DNA of 14,855 nt, from positions 1 to 14,855 of the forward strand of contig WQUN01000061.1 in NCBI GenBank assembly GCA_009782085.1. The letters are read 5' to 3'. Positions within the stretch are counted from its first letter, which is position 1. The number at the start of each line of letters is the position of its first letter. Positions 1 through 6,665 of this stretch are shown one piece after another. Below the pieces are notes generated by a model. It did no database searches. It worked only from the letters and a program-made list of their open reading frames with translations, and was not told the origin of the DNA. Source of the stretch: Bacillota bacterium. GTDB lineage: Bacteria; Bacillota; Clostridia; Lachnospirales; WQUN01. The position numbers were made by a program, and so were the translations under genes.

Positions 1-42
1 CTTTTGCTCTTGCGCCTCACGTGACGGGCAGGGCCTGTCTGT

Positions 43-56
43 ATGCCTGCGGGCAT
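43..56. repeat. Short GC hairpin at the left edge
   Basis: ATGCC (43-47) and GGCAT (52-56) are perfect complements around a TGCG loop. No T-run follows on either strand, so it is not a convincing intrinsic terminator. An 8-base palindrome, TCACGTGA, lies nearby at 17-24. Nothing else is recognisable in the first 100 bases, which hold no gene. Confidence 0.35.
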
Positions 57-102
57 GAGTTCATCTCCTCTTCTGGAAATATCTGCTATATTATAGTCAG
101 AG

Positions 103-123
103 AATTGGATTTATATTCCAATT
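103..123. promoter_or_regulatory. Inverted repeat upstream of the acetyltransferase gene (possible operator)
   Basis: AATTGGA (103-109) and TCCAATT (117-123) are perfect 7-base inverted arms around a 7-base A/T spacer. They lie 25 bases before the start codon of the GNAT gene. The site sits in an A/T-rich leader with possible -10-like hexamers on either side (TATATT at 87-92, TATAAA at 129-134). Arms and spacing of this size fit a dimeric repressor or activator site, but no regulator gene is next to it. The dyad is seen in the sequence; its role is inferred. Confidence 0.4.
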
Positions 124-147
124 AAACATATAAAAAAGGAGAATTCC

Positions 148-1359
148 ATGTCAAACGTTCAGGGGACAGACTGCCGGAAGCTGACGCCGGACGAGATCCT
201 TCAATTGGTCAGCCTCCAGAGCTTCGTGTTTCAATTCATCCCCGACGAAGCCAAAACCCGCGAGAAAATCGGAAGCGGCAAGCTCAGCGGCGACGTGACA
301 TACGGCGCGGTGGACCAAAACGGGCGGGTTCTGGCCGGAATGAAGGTCTATCCCTACAGCATGTGGTTCGACGGGCATGTAGTCCCCATGCGCGGGATCG
401 CCGGCGTCGCCTCTGCGCCCGAATACAGACGCCGCGGCAACATCCGGCGGATTTTCGCGAAGGTTCTGGAGGACGCTTACGAAAGCGGCGCCGTGTTTTC
501 CCATTTGTATCCGTTTTCTTTCGAATACTACAGAAAGTTCGGCTACGAACACTGCGGGGCGGCGAAGAGGTATACGCTGCCCGTCGCCCCGGCGCGCGGA
601 TTCAGGCAAACCGGCGCGGCGCACGCCTTCGCCGCGGACGACCCCGCGCGCGGCAGGCTGATCGAAGTCTACGAGGCGTTCGCGTCGAGGCACAATCTCA
701 TGCTTTCCCGCGCGGAAACGGGCTGGGAGCAGGAGGGTTGGGACAAGGTGCTCGACGTCCCGCTTTTCGGGACGCACCGCGTGTACTACTGGACCGACGC
801 CTCTGGCGCCGTAAAGTCCTGGGCCAGATTCAGAAAAGACGGAGGCGAGCTGCGTATCTCCGACCTGGTGTGGACGGATCAGGAGAGTATGCTGGGCATT
901 TTGCAGTTTTTGGGCATGTTTGACGGCGCCGCGGAAAAGCTGGTTTTGACGGCCAGCCCGGAGCTGGTCCCGGAGCTTTACTGGAACGAGGCGTACGCCG
1001 GCGTCGCGTACGACTGGCTCGGCATGAGCCGCGTCGTGAACGTGAGGCGCGCGCTGGAGCTGATGCGCAAGCCCGGCGGGGAGGGAAGGTTCAGCGTCAG
1101 GGTCCTGGACGACTTTGCCGGATGGAACAGCGGCGTCTACGAGGTCGAGTACGGCGGCGGCGAGTGCGCTGTGAAGGTATCGGAAAAGGCTCTCGGCGCG
1201 GACGTTGAAGTGCCGGAGCGCGCGCTGGTCCAGATGATACTCGGCGTGTACGGGTTCGAACAGACCTCGCGCAAAAGCGACGTTAGCGTGAACGGCAACG
1301 CCCGGACGCTGGAAAAGGTTTTTTGCGGGAAGAACGTGCTTATAACCGATCATTTTTGA
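148..1359 (+). CDS. Eis-like GNAT family N-acetyltransferase
   Basis: A 403-residue protein with the layout of the Eis/enhanced-intracellular-survival family: an N-terminal GNAT domain, a second GNAT-like domain, and a C-terminal SCP2-like domain. Such enzymes transfer acetyl from acetyl-CoA to amines, in some cases aminoglycosides or peptides. The acetyl-CoA pyrophosphate loop is visible as RRRGN at 94-98. It is followed by YYRKFGY (127-133), in which Y128 matches the position of the catalytic tyrosine of mycobacterial Eis. The chain ends in phenylalanine (F403); in Eis the terminal Phe carboxylate takes part in catalysis, so the active-site geometry looks preserved. The ATG is preceded by AAAAAGGAG with good spacing. 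It appears to be a single-gene unit. The substrate cannot be told from sequence; firmicute members are often annotated generically, and aminoglycoside resistance should not be assumed. Confidence 0.88.
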   Translation: MSNVQGTDCRKLTPDEILQLVSLQSFVFQFIPDEAKTREKIGSGKLSGDVTYGAVDQNGRVLAGMKVYPYSMWFDGHVVPMRGIAGVASAPEYRRRGNIRRIFAKVLEDAYESGAVFSHLYPFSFEYYRKFGYEHCGAAKRYTLPVAPARGFRQTGAAHAFAADDPARGRLIEVYEAFASRHNLMLSRAETGWEQEGWDKVLDVPLFGTHRVYYWTDASGAVKSWARFRKDGGELRISDLVWTDQESMLGILQFLGMFDGAAEKLVLTASPELVPELYWNEAYAGVAYDWLGMSRVVNVRRALELMRKPGGEGRFSVRVLDDFAGWNSGVYEVEYGGGECAVKVSEKALGADVEVPERALVQMILGVYGFEQTSRKSDVSVNGNARTLEKVFCGKNVLITDHF

Positions 1360-1362
1360 CAT

Positions 1363-1384
1363 GACCGGAAAGATCGGGCTTTTG
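1363..1384 (+). terminator. Weak candidate terminator after the acetyltransferase gene
   Basis: Just after the TGA stop, CCG and CGG form a short stem around a 7-base loop, followed by GCTTTTG. The stem is only 3-4 bp, so this is a weak intrinsic terminator at best. It is placed correctly for one, because the next gene starts 180 bases later with its own promoter-like sequence. Confidence 0.25.
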
Positions 1385-1410
1385 TCATTCTGAGCGCAGC
1401 GAAGAATCTT
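1384..1410. repeat. Probable dispersed intergenic repeat
   Basis: A 27-base segment beginning GTCATTCTGAGCG and ending GAAGAATCTT carries the inverted arms ATTCT (1387-1391) and AGAAT (1403-1407). Near-identical words recur between genes in many unrelated bacterial genomes, including GC-rich Clostridia. I recognise the motif from that general knowledge; only one copy is present in this window. It probably has no gene-specific role. Confidence 0.5.
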
Positions 1411-1482
1411 GAAATTCAACCATATTTTTATTAACGCCGTGAAGGTATGCAGAGGTTGCCTCAGGCCGCAGGTTCTGACATG

Positions 1483-1511
1483 TTCTCATTTCCCTTCCGC
1501 ATGAATATATT
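1483..1511 (+). promoter_or_regulatory. Candidate sigma-A promoter for the repeat-protein gene
   Basis: TTCTCA (1483-1488; 4 of 6 matches to TTGACA) and TATATT (1506-1511; 5 of 6 to TATAAT) are separated by exactly 17 bases. A consensus-like Shine-Dalgarno, AAGGAGGT (1523-1530), follows 8 bases before the ATG at 1539. Transcription would start around 1518, giving a leader of about 20 bases. The spacing is ideal and the -35 match moderate. Confidence 0.45.
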
Positions 1512-1538
1512 ATTACAACTGGAAGGAGGTATCTGACC

Positions 1539-4136
1539 ATGAATCAGTACCAGCGGCTATTTGTGGCGCTGACGCGCGACAGCGGCGGCTATGATTTCGG
1601 AGGGCGGCAGCCGTCGGGGCGCTGTCTGGCGGAGGTCAGGAGCGGAACGGGGAAAATCAGCCTCTGGGCGCAGGATCTGTCGCCCGAGGCTCTCTATAAG
1701 GTCTGCCTGGTTTTCGCGCCGGGCGGCCGCGACGGCTATATAGGCGTGTCTGCGGGTTTCCTTGCCGTGGACGCCAGGGGAAAAAGCGAATTCAGGCTGG
1801 AATTCGGCGGCGACGGCTTCTGGGGGCACAGCCTCGACACGCTCAAGGTGGTCGCCGTGACCTCCCGGTCCGCGTCCGGGATCAACACTCCGCTCGCCGG
1901 ATTTGTCGGCGATCCGGTGGTCTGGAAGGACAAGGTCATCTGGCAGACGGCGGCGAAGGCCGCGAGTGCCATCGTGGCGACCGGGGCCGTCTTAAAGCCG
2001 GAGCAGCCGGAGCGTCCCGCGGTAACCGCGCCCGAAACCGGATCCCCGGGCGGCGCGGCGGAAACTCCCGCCGACGGGCTTATTTGCGCCGAAACCAGCC
2101 GCTCCGCCGGCGCGGGAATGGACGGGGTGACGCCTCTTTCCGCAGATGCGGATGGGCTGACGCCTCTTTCCGGGGAAGCGGACGGACTGATGCCTCTTTC
2201 CGCGGAAGCGGAGGAATCAGAGGCTTTGAGCGCGAGCTCCGCCACAAATAGCACTGACGGAACTGGGGAAACTCCCGCCGAAGGGCTTTTTTGCGCCGGA
2301 ATCAGCCGCTCCGCCGGCATGGAGGCTGACGGGCTGACGCCTCTTTCTGGGGAGGCGGACGGGCTGACGCCTCTTTTCGCGGAAGCGAATGAAGCTGAGG
2401 CTTCGAACGCGAGTTCCGCCGCGCAGAGCCCGGATGGGGTAGGGGAAACTCCCGCCGACGGGCCTATTTGCGCCGAGACCAGCCGCTCCGCCGGCATGGA
2501 GGCTGACGGGGTGACGCCTCTTTCTGGAGAGGCGGATGAAGCTGAGGCTTCGAACGCGAGTTCCGCCACGCAGAGCCCGGATGGGGTAGGGGAAACTCCC
2601 GCCGACGGGCCTATTTGTGCCGGAATCAGCCGCTCCGCCGGCATGGAAGCGGACGGGTTGACACCTCTTTCCGGGGAAGCGGACGGGCTGACGCCTCTTA
2701 TCACGGAATCGGAGGAAGCTGAGGCTTCGAACGCGAGTTCCGCCACGCAGAGTCCGGATGGGGTAGGGGAAACTCCCGCCGACGGGCCTATTTGCGCCGG
2801 AATCAGCCGCTCCGCCGGCATGGAAGCGGACGGGGTGACGCCTTTTTCCGCGGAAGCGGACGGACTGACGCCTCTTTCCGGGGAAGCCGAAGAAGCAGAG
2901 GTTCTGAGCGCGAGCTCCGCCACAAATAACACTGACGGAACAGGGGAAACTCCCGCCGACGGGCCTATTTGCGCCGGAATCAGCCGCTCCGCCGGCATGG
3001 AAGCTGACGGGGTGACGCCTCTTTCCGGGGATATGGACAGGTTGACGCCTCTTTCCGCAGAAGCGGACGGACTGACGCCTCTTTCCGGGAAAGCGGACGT
3101 GCTGACGCCTCTTTCCGCGGAAACTGAGGAACCCAAAGTTTTAAGTGCGGACTCCGCCGCGCAGAGCCCGGACGCCGGCGCGGGGATAATCGCGTCCGCG
3201 CCCGGAAACTGCCGGGACGAATACATTTTTATCGGGGAACGGGAAGGAGCGGGGCCCGAGGCAGAATCTGCCGGAGCCGAGGCGTCGGGCGGGGATTTTG
3301 CTTACGAGGCGTCCGGAACTGAGACGGCCCGTGAAGGAGCCGTTTCCGCGGGTGAGCAGCCCGAACTCGCGGCTGACTTCGCCGGGCAGCCGATGACGGC
3401 CGGCGCGGACGATTTTTCCCGCGACGGGGATATTTTCGGCTGGAAGCCGGACGGAAGCGCCGGGCAGCCAGAGGCTATGCGCTCGGAATGCGCGGCTGAC
3501 TTCGCCGGGCAGCCGATGACGGCCGGCGCGGACGATTTTTCCCGCGACGGGGATATTTTCGGCTGGAAGCCGGACGGAAGCGCCGATACGGACGCCGGCT
3601 CCGACGCGGATTTCCATGAGCAATTCCGGGAAATGGCGCGGGCATTCGGCAAAGAACTGGCCGAACTCGAGCGGCTCGCGTTCGGCTATCCTGAGCCGAA
3701 AGCCTACGAGCCGGCGCGGGACGGGCAAGCCGACGGGCAAGCCGACCGCCCAATGACCGACGGGGAAAACCGGGAGCTGGCGGACATCGACTCGCTCTTT
3801 ATGAAGAATACCCAGTTATTCCCATTCAAGAAGCAAAACCGTGACGTGCAGTGGATCAGGATCTTTGAGGAGGACGAGGCGCTGCTGCCCGGGGCTTTCC
3901 GGGCCGCGGCGAAGAGCGCCTTTGCCACGGCGGCGTATAAGCGGCACGGCCACATGATCCTCGGCCTGGTCAGCGACGACAACGGCCGGCACTGCATCCT
4001 AGGCGTTCCGGGGATCTACGAGCCGCTGTTCAAGCCGACGGCGCTGAAACTCGGCTTCACTCAGTTCAAGTGCTGCGACGACGTGCGGCCGGGGTACGGG
4101 GAATACGGCTATTGGCTGATGTTGATCGGAATATAA
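1539..4136 (+). CDS. Two-domain clostridial protein with a large nested-repeat linker
   Basis: An 865-residue protein of unknown function. Residues 1-140 form a compact domain (R-C-L-A-E-V, then Y-K-V-C-L-V-F, then D-T-L-K-V-V). Residues 173-547 are six tandem units rich in Ala, Glu, Ser and Gly, each with one cysteine in an I/F-C-A context and an S-R-S-A-G motif. Residues 611-682 contain a 41-residue duplication. The last ~120 residues form a second compact domain (FPFKKQ, WIRIFEEDE, CILGVPGIYEP, GYWLMLIGI). The end domains resemble a family of unknown function seen mainly in Clostridia, where the two are joined by a variable disordered linker. I see no signal peptide or membrane segment. 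The start is firm: AAGGAGGT lies 8 bases upstream. The linker is strongly acidic. A structural or spore/envelope scaffold role is possible but not shown. Confidence 0.8.
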   Translation: MNQYQRLFVALTRDSGGYDFGGRQPSGRCLAEVRSGTGKISLWAQDLSPEALYKVCLVFAPGGRDGYIGVSAGFLAVDARGKSEFRLEFGGDGFWGHSLDTLKVVAVTSRSASGINTPLAGFVGDPVVWKDKVIWQTAAKAASAIVATGAVLKPEQPERPAVTAPETGSPGGAAETPADGLICAETSRSAGAGMDGVTPLSADADGLTPLSGEADGLMPLSAEAEESEALSASSATNSTDGTGETPAEGLFCAGISRSAGMEADGLTPLSGEADGLTPLFAEANEAEASNASSAAQSPDGVGETPADGPICAETSRSAGMEADGVTPLSGEADEAEASNASSATQSPDGVGETPADGPICAGISRSAGMEADGLTPLSGEADGLTPLITESEEAEASNASSATQSPDGVGETPADGPICAGISRSAGMEADGVTPFSAEADGLTPLSGEAEEAEVLSASSATNNTDGTGETPADGPICAGISRSAGMEADGVTPLSGDMDRLTPLSAEADGLTPLSGKADVLTPLSAETEEPKVLSADSAAQSPDAGAGIIASAPGNCRDEYIFIGEREGAGPEAESAGAEASGGDFAYEASGTETAREGAVSAGEQPELAADFAGQPMTAGADDFSRDGDIFGWKPDGSAGQPEAMRSECAADFAGQPMTAGADDFSRDGDIFGWKPDGSADTDAGSDADFHEQFREMARAFGKELAELERLAFGYPEPKAYEPARDGQADGQADRPMTDGENRELADIDSLFMKNTQLFPFKKQNRDVQWIRIFEEDEALLPGAFRAAAKSAFATAAYKRHGHMILGLVSDDNGRHCILGVPGIYEPLFKPTALKLGFTQFKCCDDVRPGYGEYGYWLMLIGI
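2058..3179 (+). repeat. Nested in-frame tandem repeat array (6 outer units, 14 inner units)
   Basis: Outer units begin at 2058, 2265, 2442, 2589, 2766 and 2943, each opening with A/G-E-T-P-A. Their lengths are 69, 59, 49, 59, 59 and 79 codons. The variation is explained entirely by the number of inner 10-codon repeats of the type D-G-L-T-P-L-S-G-E-A: 3, 2, 1, 2, 2 and 4 copies. Every unit fits 49 + 10 x (n-1) codons. DNA identity between units is high, so the array looks recently active by slippage or recombination. All changes keep the reading frame. Confidence 0.95.
3368..3585 (+). repeat. 95-base perfect direct repeat (recent duplication)
   Basis: Bases 3368-3462 and 3491-3585 appear identical over 95 positions and lie 123 bases apart, exactly 41 codons. 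Each copy encodes a segment running from A-D-F-A-G-Q-P to W-K-P-D-G-S-A. No synonymous difference is visible, which indicates a very young duplication or gene conversion. It is a separate family from the upstream array. Confidence 0.95.
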
Positions 4137-4150
4137 AATAATATAAAATA
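4131..4150. repeat. Tandem 10-base A/T repeat between genes
   Basis: ATATAAAATA occurs twice head to tail (4131-4140, 4141-4150), overlapping the stop codon of the repeat-protein gene and leading towards trmB. Each copy contains a TATAAA-like hexamer that could serve as a -10 element for trmB, but no good -35 is evident. Confidence 0.45.
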
Positions 4151-4182
4151 ACATCGGTAAAATCACCGCGGGAGCGAACCGT

Positions 4183-4851
4183 ATGCGCACAAGAAAAAAG
4201 CCTTGGACGGAGGCCGAACTCGCGGCAAACAGCCGCGTGGTCCGCGAACCGTTTTCGCACAAAGGCGGCTGGAAAGAGTTTTTCGGGAACCAAAACCCCG
4301 TCCGCCTCGAGATAGGCTGCGGCAAGGGGCGGTTTATCGCGAAGATGGCGGCCATGAACCCGGAGATAAACTTCGTCGCGCTCGAGCGGGACCGGACGAT
4401 ATTGGCCGCCGCCGCGCGAAACGGGAAAGAGGCCCAAAACCTGGCCTTTATAATCGGCGACGCGGAAAGCCTCCCCGAGCTTTTCGGGGAGCGCGAGGTC
4501 GACAAAATCTACCTCCAATTCTGCGACCCGTGGCCGAACAGGAAAAAATGGGCGAAGCGCAGGCTCACGCACGTGAGGTTTCTGGATATTTACCGCCGGA
4601 TCCTGGCGGACGGCGGGGGCATCTTCTTTAAGACGGACAACCGGCAGCTGATGGAGTTTTCCATAACCCAGTTTTCCGCCGGCGGGTGGCTCATAACGGA
4701 CGTATCCCTGGACGCGCGCGCCGCCGGACGCCCGGAAGGGGACGCGATGCCGGCGACGGAATACGAGGAGAAGTTCGCGGCGCTGGGTATGCCGATCTAT
4801 CGGTTGGAGGCGGTGGCAATTGAACGTCGCTCTGAAAAAGCTCAGGAATAA
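4183..4851 (+). CDS. trmB: tRNA (guanine(46)-N7)-methyltransferase
   Basis: A 222-residue cytoplasmic enzyme that uses S-adenosylmethionine to make 7-methylguanosine at position 46 in the variable loop of tRNA. The SAM-binding motif I is L-E-I-G-C-G-K-G-R-F (42-51), and the acidic end of motif II is A-L-E-R-D (66-70). The signature D-P-W-P with a following basic stretch is at 115-127 (DPWPNRKKWAKRR). K-T-D-N (150-153) and T-E-Y-E near the C-terminus are also characteristic. Length and motif order are those of a complete single-subunit bacterial TrmB. GGGAG lies 8 bases before the ATG. Its 3' end overlaps the next small gene by 32 bases, suggesting co-transcription with the downstream genes. 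Confidence 0.97.
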   Translation: MRTRKKPWTEAELAANSRVVREPFSHKGGWKEFFGNQNPVRLEIGCGKGRFIAKMAAMNPEINFVALERDRTILAAAARNGKEAQNLAFIIGDAESLPELFGEREVDKIYLQFCDPWPNRKKWAKRRLTHVRFLDIYRRILADGGGIFFKTDNRQLMEFSITQFSAGGWLITDVSLDARAAGRPEGDAMPATEYEEKFAALGMPIYRLEAVAIERRSEKAQE

Positions 4852-5032
4852 AATCCTCCAGGACACTTACCGGCCGGGCAAAAGCAAGGCCGCGAGCATG
4901 AAGTCGCTGGACGCCGCCATAGAGAGCAATCTGAACGCGCTTCTGGGCAAGAGAAAGAAGAAATCCGGCAAGGCGGGAAAAGAGGGGAAAAATGGGAAAG
5001 AAGATAAGTGGAAAGAGGATTTGACGGATTAA
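4820..5032 (+). CDS. Small lysine-rich protein overlapping trmB
   Basis: A 70-residue protein of unknown function starting at a TTG codon inside the 3' end of trmB. A GGAGG motif (4806-4810) lies 9 bases upstream, which supports the start. Residues 1-40 could form helices (ALKKLRNKILQDTY, then LDAAIESNLNALL). Residues 43-64 are almost entirely Lys, Gly and Glu, a highly charged tail that suggests nucleic-acid or ribosome contact. There is no signal peptide or membrane segment. The tail codes mainly with A/G, so reading by chance is possible, but the good RBS, the overlap with trmB and the intact frame favour a real gene. Confidence 0.6.
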   Translation: MNVALKKLRNKILQDTYRPGKSKAASMKSLDAAIESNLNALLGKRKKKSGKAGKEGKNGKEDKWKEDLTD

Positions 5033-5050
5033 AAACAAAGATTCGGAATG

Positions 5051-5093
5051 CGGATTTTTACGGATAAAAACGGATTCAGTTTCCAGTTTCCAG
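5051..5093 (+). promoter_or_regulatory. Phased CGGAT triplet with A/T dyad upstream of the spoIVFA-like gene
   Basis: CGGAT occurs three times at exact 10-base spacing (5051, 5061, 5071). The first two spacers form a dyad, TTTTTA-CGGA-TAAAAA (5055-5070). A tandem CAGTTTC pair follows (5077-5090), ahead of the GGAGG ribosome binding site. One-helical-turn spacing is typical of protein-binding sites, but this could equally be slippage-derived sequence. Function is inferred. Confidence 0.35.
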
Positions 5094-5108
5094 AACGGAG
5101 GGACACTC

Positions 5109-5675
5109 ATGGAAAGAGAGCACTACAGACGAGTCGCCGAGAGCAAGCCGGCGGAGTATACCCCGGGGGCCCGGCGGAACCGGTACGCAACGCCGCCCAA
5201 AAAGGCGGGGCGGGGCGAGAAAATACTCGCGCAGTGCGTGGTATGCGGGATCGCCCTGGCGCTCCTGCTGATAATGAGCCTGATAAACACGCCGTTTACC
5301 AAGTCCGTCAGGACAAATCTGCGCGCCGCGATCGGCGGGCAGACCTCCGTGGAGCAGGTGAAGAGCGCCTACGCGACGGTTCAGGGCAAACTACAGTCCG
5401 CCTTCGGCAAAACGCCGGCTTCCAATGCTCCCGCCAAAAACGCGCCGGCCTCTGGCGGCGGCGCGGCTTCCCCGGCCGCCGTTTCGGGCGGGAAGCCTCC
5501 GGCGGCTTCCCCGGCCGCCGTTTCGGGCGCGGCGTCCCCGGCCTCGAACGCCGGCCCGGCCTCTCCGGCTCCCAGTAGGGGTTCCGGCGCGGTAAGCTCC
5601 GCGGCGCCGGCGGATTCCGGCGGCGCAGACTTCCGCATCGATGAGGACATCCTGAGGGACTTAAACGCCTCATGA
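5109..5675 (+). CDS. SpoIVFA-like single-pass membrane protein lacking a LytM domain
   Basis: A 188-residue protein with a basic N-terminal tail (1-38), one strong transmembrane helix (about 39-59, ILAQCV to MSLI), and then N-T-P-F-T (60-64) and a short amphipathic region to about residue 100. The rest is low-complexity Ala/Pro/Ser/Gly to residue ~175, ending in an acidic tip, D-F-R-I-D-E-D-I-L. The segment just after the membrane helix resembles what I recall of clostridial SpoIVFA-type proteins. Its place directly before the M50 protease also matches spoIVFA-spoIVFB order. What is missing is the M23/LytM peptidase-like domain that normally follows; the Ala/Pro linker occupies its place. GGAGGG lies upstream of the ATG. 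The stop overlaps the next ATG by 4 bases. Expected role: membrane partner or regulator of the protease in the forespore envelope (inference). Confidence 0.65.
   Translation: MEREHYRRVAESKPAEYTPGARRNRYATPPKKAGRGEKILAQCVVCGIALALLLIMSLINTPFTKSVRTNLRAAIGGQTSVEQVKSAYATVQGKLQSAFGKTPASNAPAKNAPASGGGAASPAAVSGGKPPAASPAAVSGAASPASNAGPASPAPSRGSGAVSSAAPADSGGADFRIDEDILRDLNAS
5463..5529 (+). repeat. 28-base direct repeat in the Ala/Pro linker
   Basis: Bases 5463-5490 and 5502-5529 are identical, 39 bases (13 codons) apart. They encode repeated A-A-S-P-A-A-V-S-G. This in-frame duplication lengthens the disordered extracytoplasmic linker of the SpoIVFA-like protein. Confidence 0.9.
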
Positions 5676-6553
5676 TGCAAACACTGAGGACGAAGGTCAG
5701 CGTCCACCCCGCGTTCATCCTGGCCTGCGCCGTTCTGGCGGCCTTGGGGCACGGCGGCGGGCTGCTGGTTTTGCTGGCCTCCGTCACTCTGCACGAGCTC
5801 GCGCACATCCTGACGGCCAGGGCCTTCGGGATCCGGGTCGAACGCTGGACGATCACTCCCCTGGGGCAGTCCGCGCGGCTGCGCGGCCTGGAGAGCGCGC
5901 CGCCCATCCGGCGGGCGGCCGTGCTTCTGGCCGGCCCGCTGGCAAGCCTGGCGCTGTTCGCCCTGACCTGGAAACTCGGGCCCGCCGCCTTTCCGGCGCA
6001 TTTCATAGCCTACTCGAACCTCGCGCTCTGCGCGTTCAACCTGCTCCCTGCCTATCCGATGGACGGCGGCAGGCTCCTCGGGATCGTCCTCGGGAACCGC
6101 TGGGGCGTCCTCCGGGCTAACAGGCGGCTGGCCGGGCTAAGCAAAGCGCTTTTCGGGGCGGTCATGGCCGCCGGGTTCGTCCAGGTCGTATTCTATCCGT
6201 TCAACATCAGCCTCCTGTGCGCCGGGCTCTATCTCTACAAGACGATAGGCGCGGAACAGGTGTCGACCGTCTGGGAGCTCTACAACCAAAAGCTCTTTCA
6301 CGCCGGGAGGGCCCTCCCCGGCCGCGGCGTCATGCCGGTGCGCTTTTTCTCGCTCGACAGGGGCGGCTCGCTGACGGAGGCGGTGAACAGGCTCTGCTGG
6401 GACTATCTGTGCGTGTTTTACATAACCGAGAACGGCGTGATCGCCGCGCGGCTCACCGAAGGCCAGATCGCCGCGCACATCAGGAAGAAGGGGTTTTCCG
6501 GGCCCATATGGGGAGTTGTGGAGATGAAACGCCGGCGAAAAACGGCGGCGTAA
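5672..6553 (+). CDS. spoIVFB: SpoIVFB-like M50 family intramembrane metalloprotease
   Basis: A 293-residue multi-pass membrane zinc protease of the site-2 protease family. The zinc motif H-E-L-A-H is at 41-45, and N-L-L-P-A-Y-P-M-D-G-G (123-133) supplies the third zinc ligand, D131. Both positions lie close to those of Bacillus SpoIVFB. Hydrophobic segments surround both motifs (about 14-48, 82-100, 108-128 and 150-185). The last ~80 residues, from MPVRFF, form a CBS-like cytoplasmic domain, as in SpoIVFB, where ATP binding is sensed. In sporulating firmicutes this enzyme cleaves pro-sigma-K in the mother cell. The 4-base ATGA overlap with the SpoIVFA-like gene implies translational coupling. 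It could be another M50 protease, but size, CBS tail and neighbour favour SpoIVFB. Confidence 0.85.
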   Translation: MMQTLRTKVSVHPAFILACAVLAALGHGGGLLVLLASVTLHELAHILTARAFGIRVERWTITPLGQSARLRGLESAPPIRRAAVLLAGPLASLALFALTWKLGPAAFPAHFIAYSNLALCAFNLLPAYPMDGGRLLGIVLGNRWGVLRANRRLAGLSKALFGAVMAAGFVQVVFYPFNISLLCAGLYLYKTIGAEQVSTVWELYNQKLFHAGRALPGRGVMPVRFFSLDRGGSLTEAVNRLCWDYLCVFYITENGVIAARLTEGQIAAHIRKKGFSGPIWGVVEMKRRRKTAA

Positions 6554-6665
6554 TACGAATCTCGATTAAAATCTTCACAGCCTGCCGATAGGATACCCGA
6601 CCGTACCCCCGGAGCAGAGGCAGCCGCGACGTCAGCAAGATATACCGGAGTGCGAAAACACTAGC
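6554..6665. other. Convergent intergenic gap
   Basis: 112 bases between the stops of the M50 protease gene (plus) and tag (minus). I find no hairpin followed by a T-run on either strand and no coding potential. Termination here may be Rho-dependent or use a structure I cannot recognise by eye. Confidence 0.5.

Noticed and set aside
1736..3226. Long open frame on the minus strand across the repeat array
   Set aside because: It is produced by repeats whose period is a multiple of three and by high GC, so stops are absent in register. There is no ribosome binding site, and the plus-strand frame has folded domains on both sides.
5048..5578. Arg-rich plus-strand frame overlapping the SpoIVFA-like gene
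   Set aside because: Its composition is that of an out-of-frame reading of Ala/Pro-rich GC DNA; the overlapping frame has a good RBS, a membrane helix and coupling to the protease.
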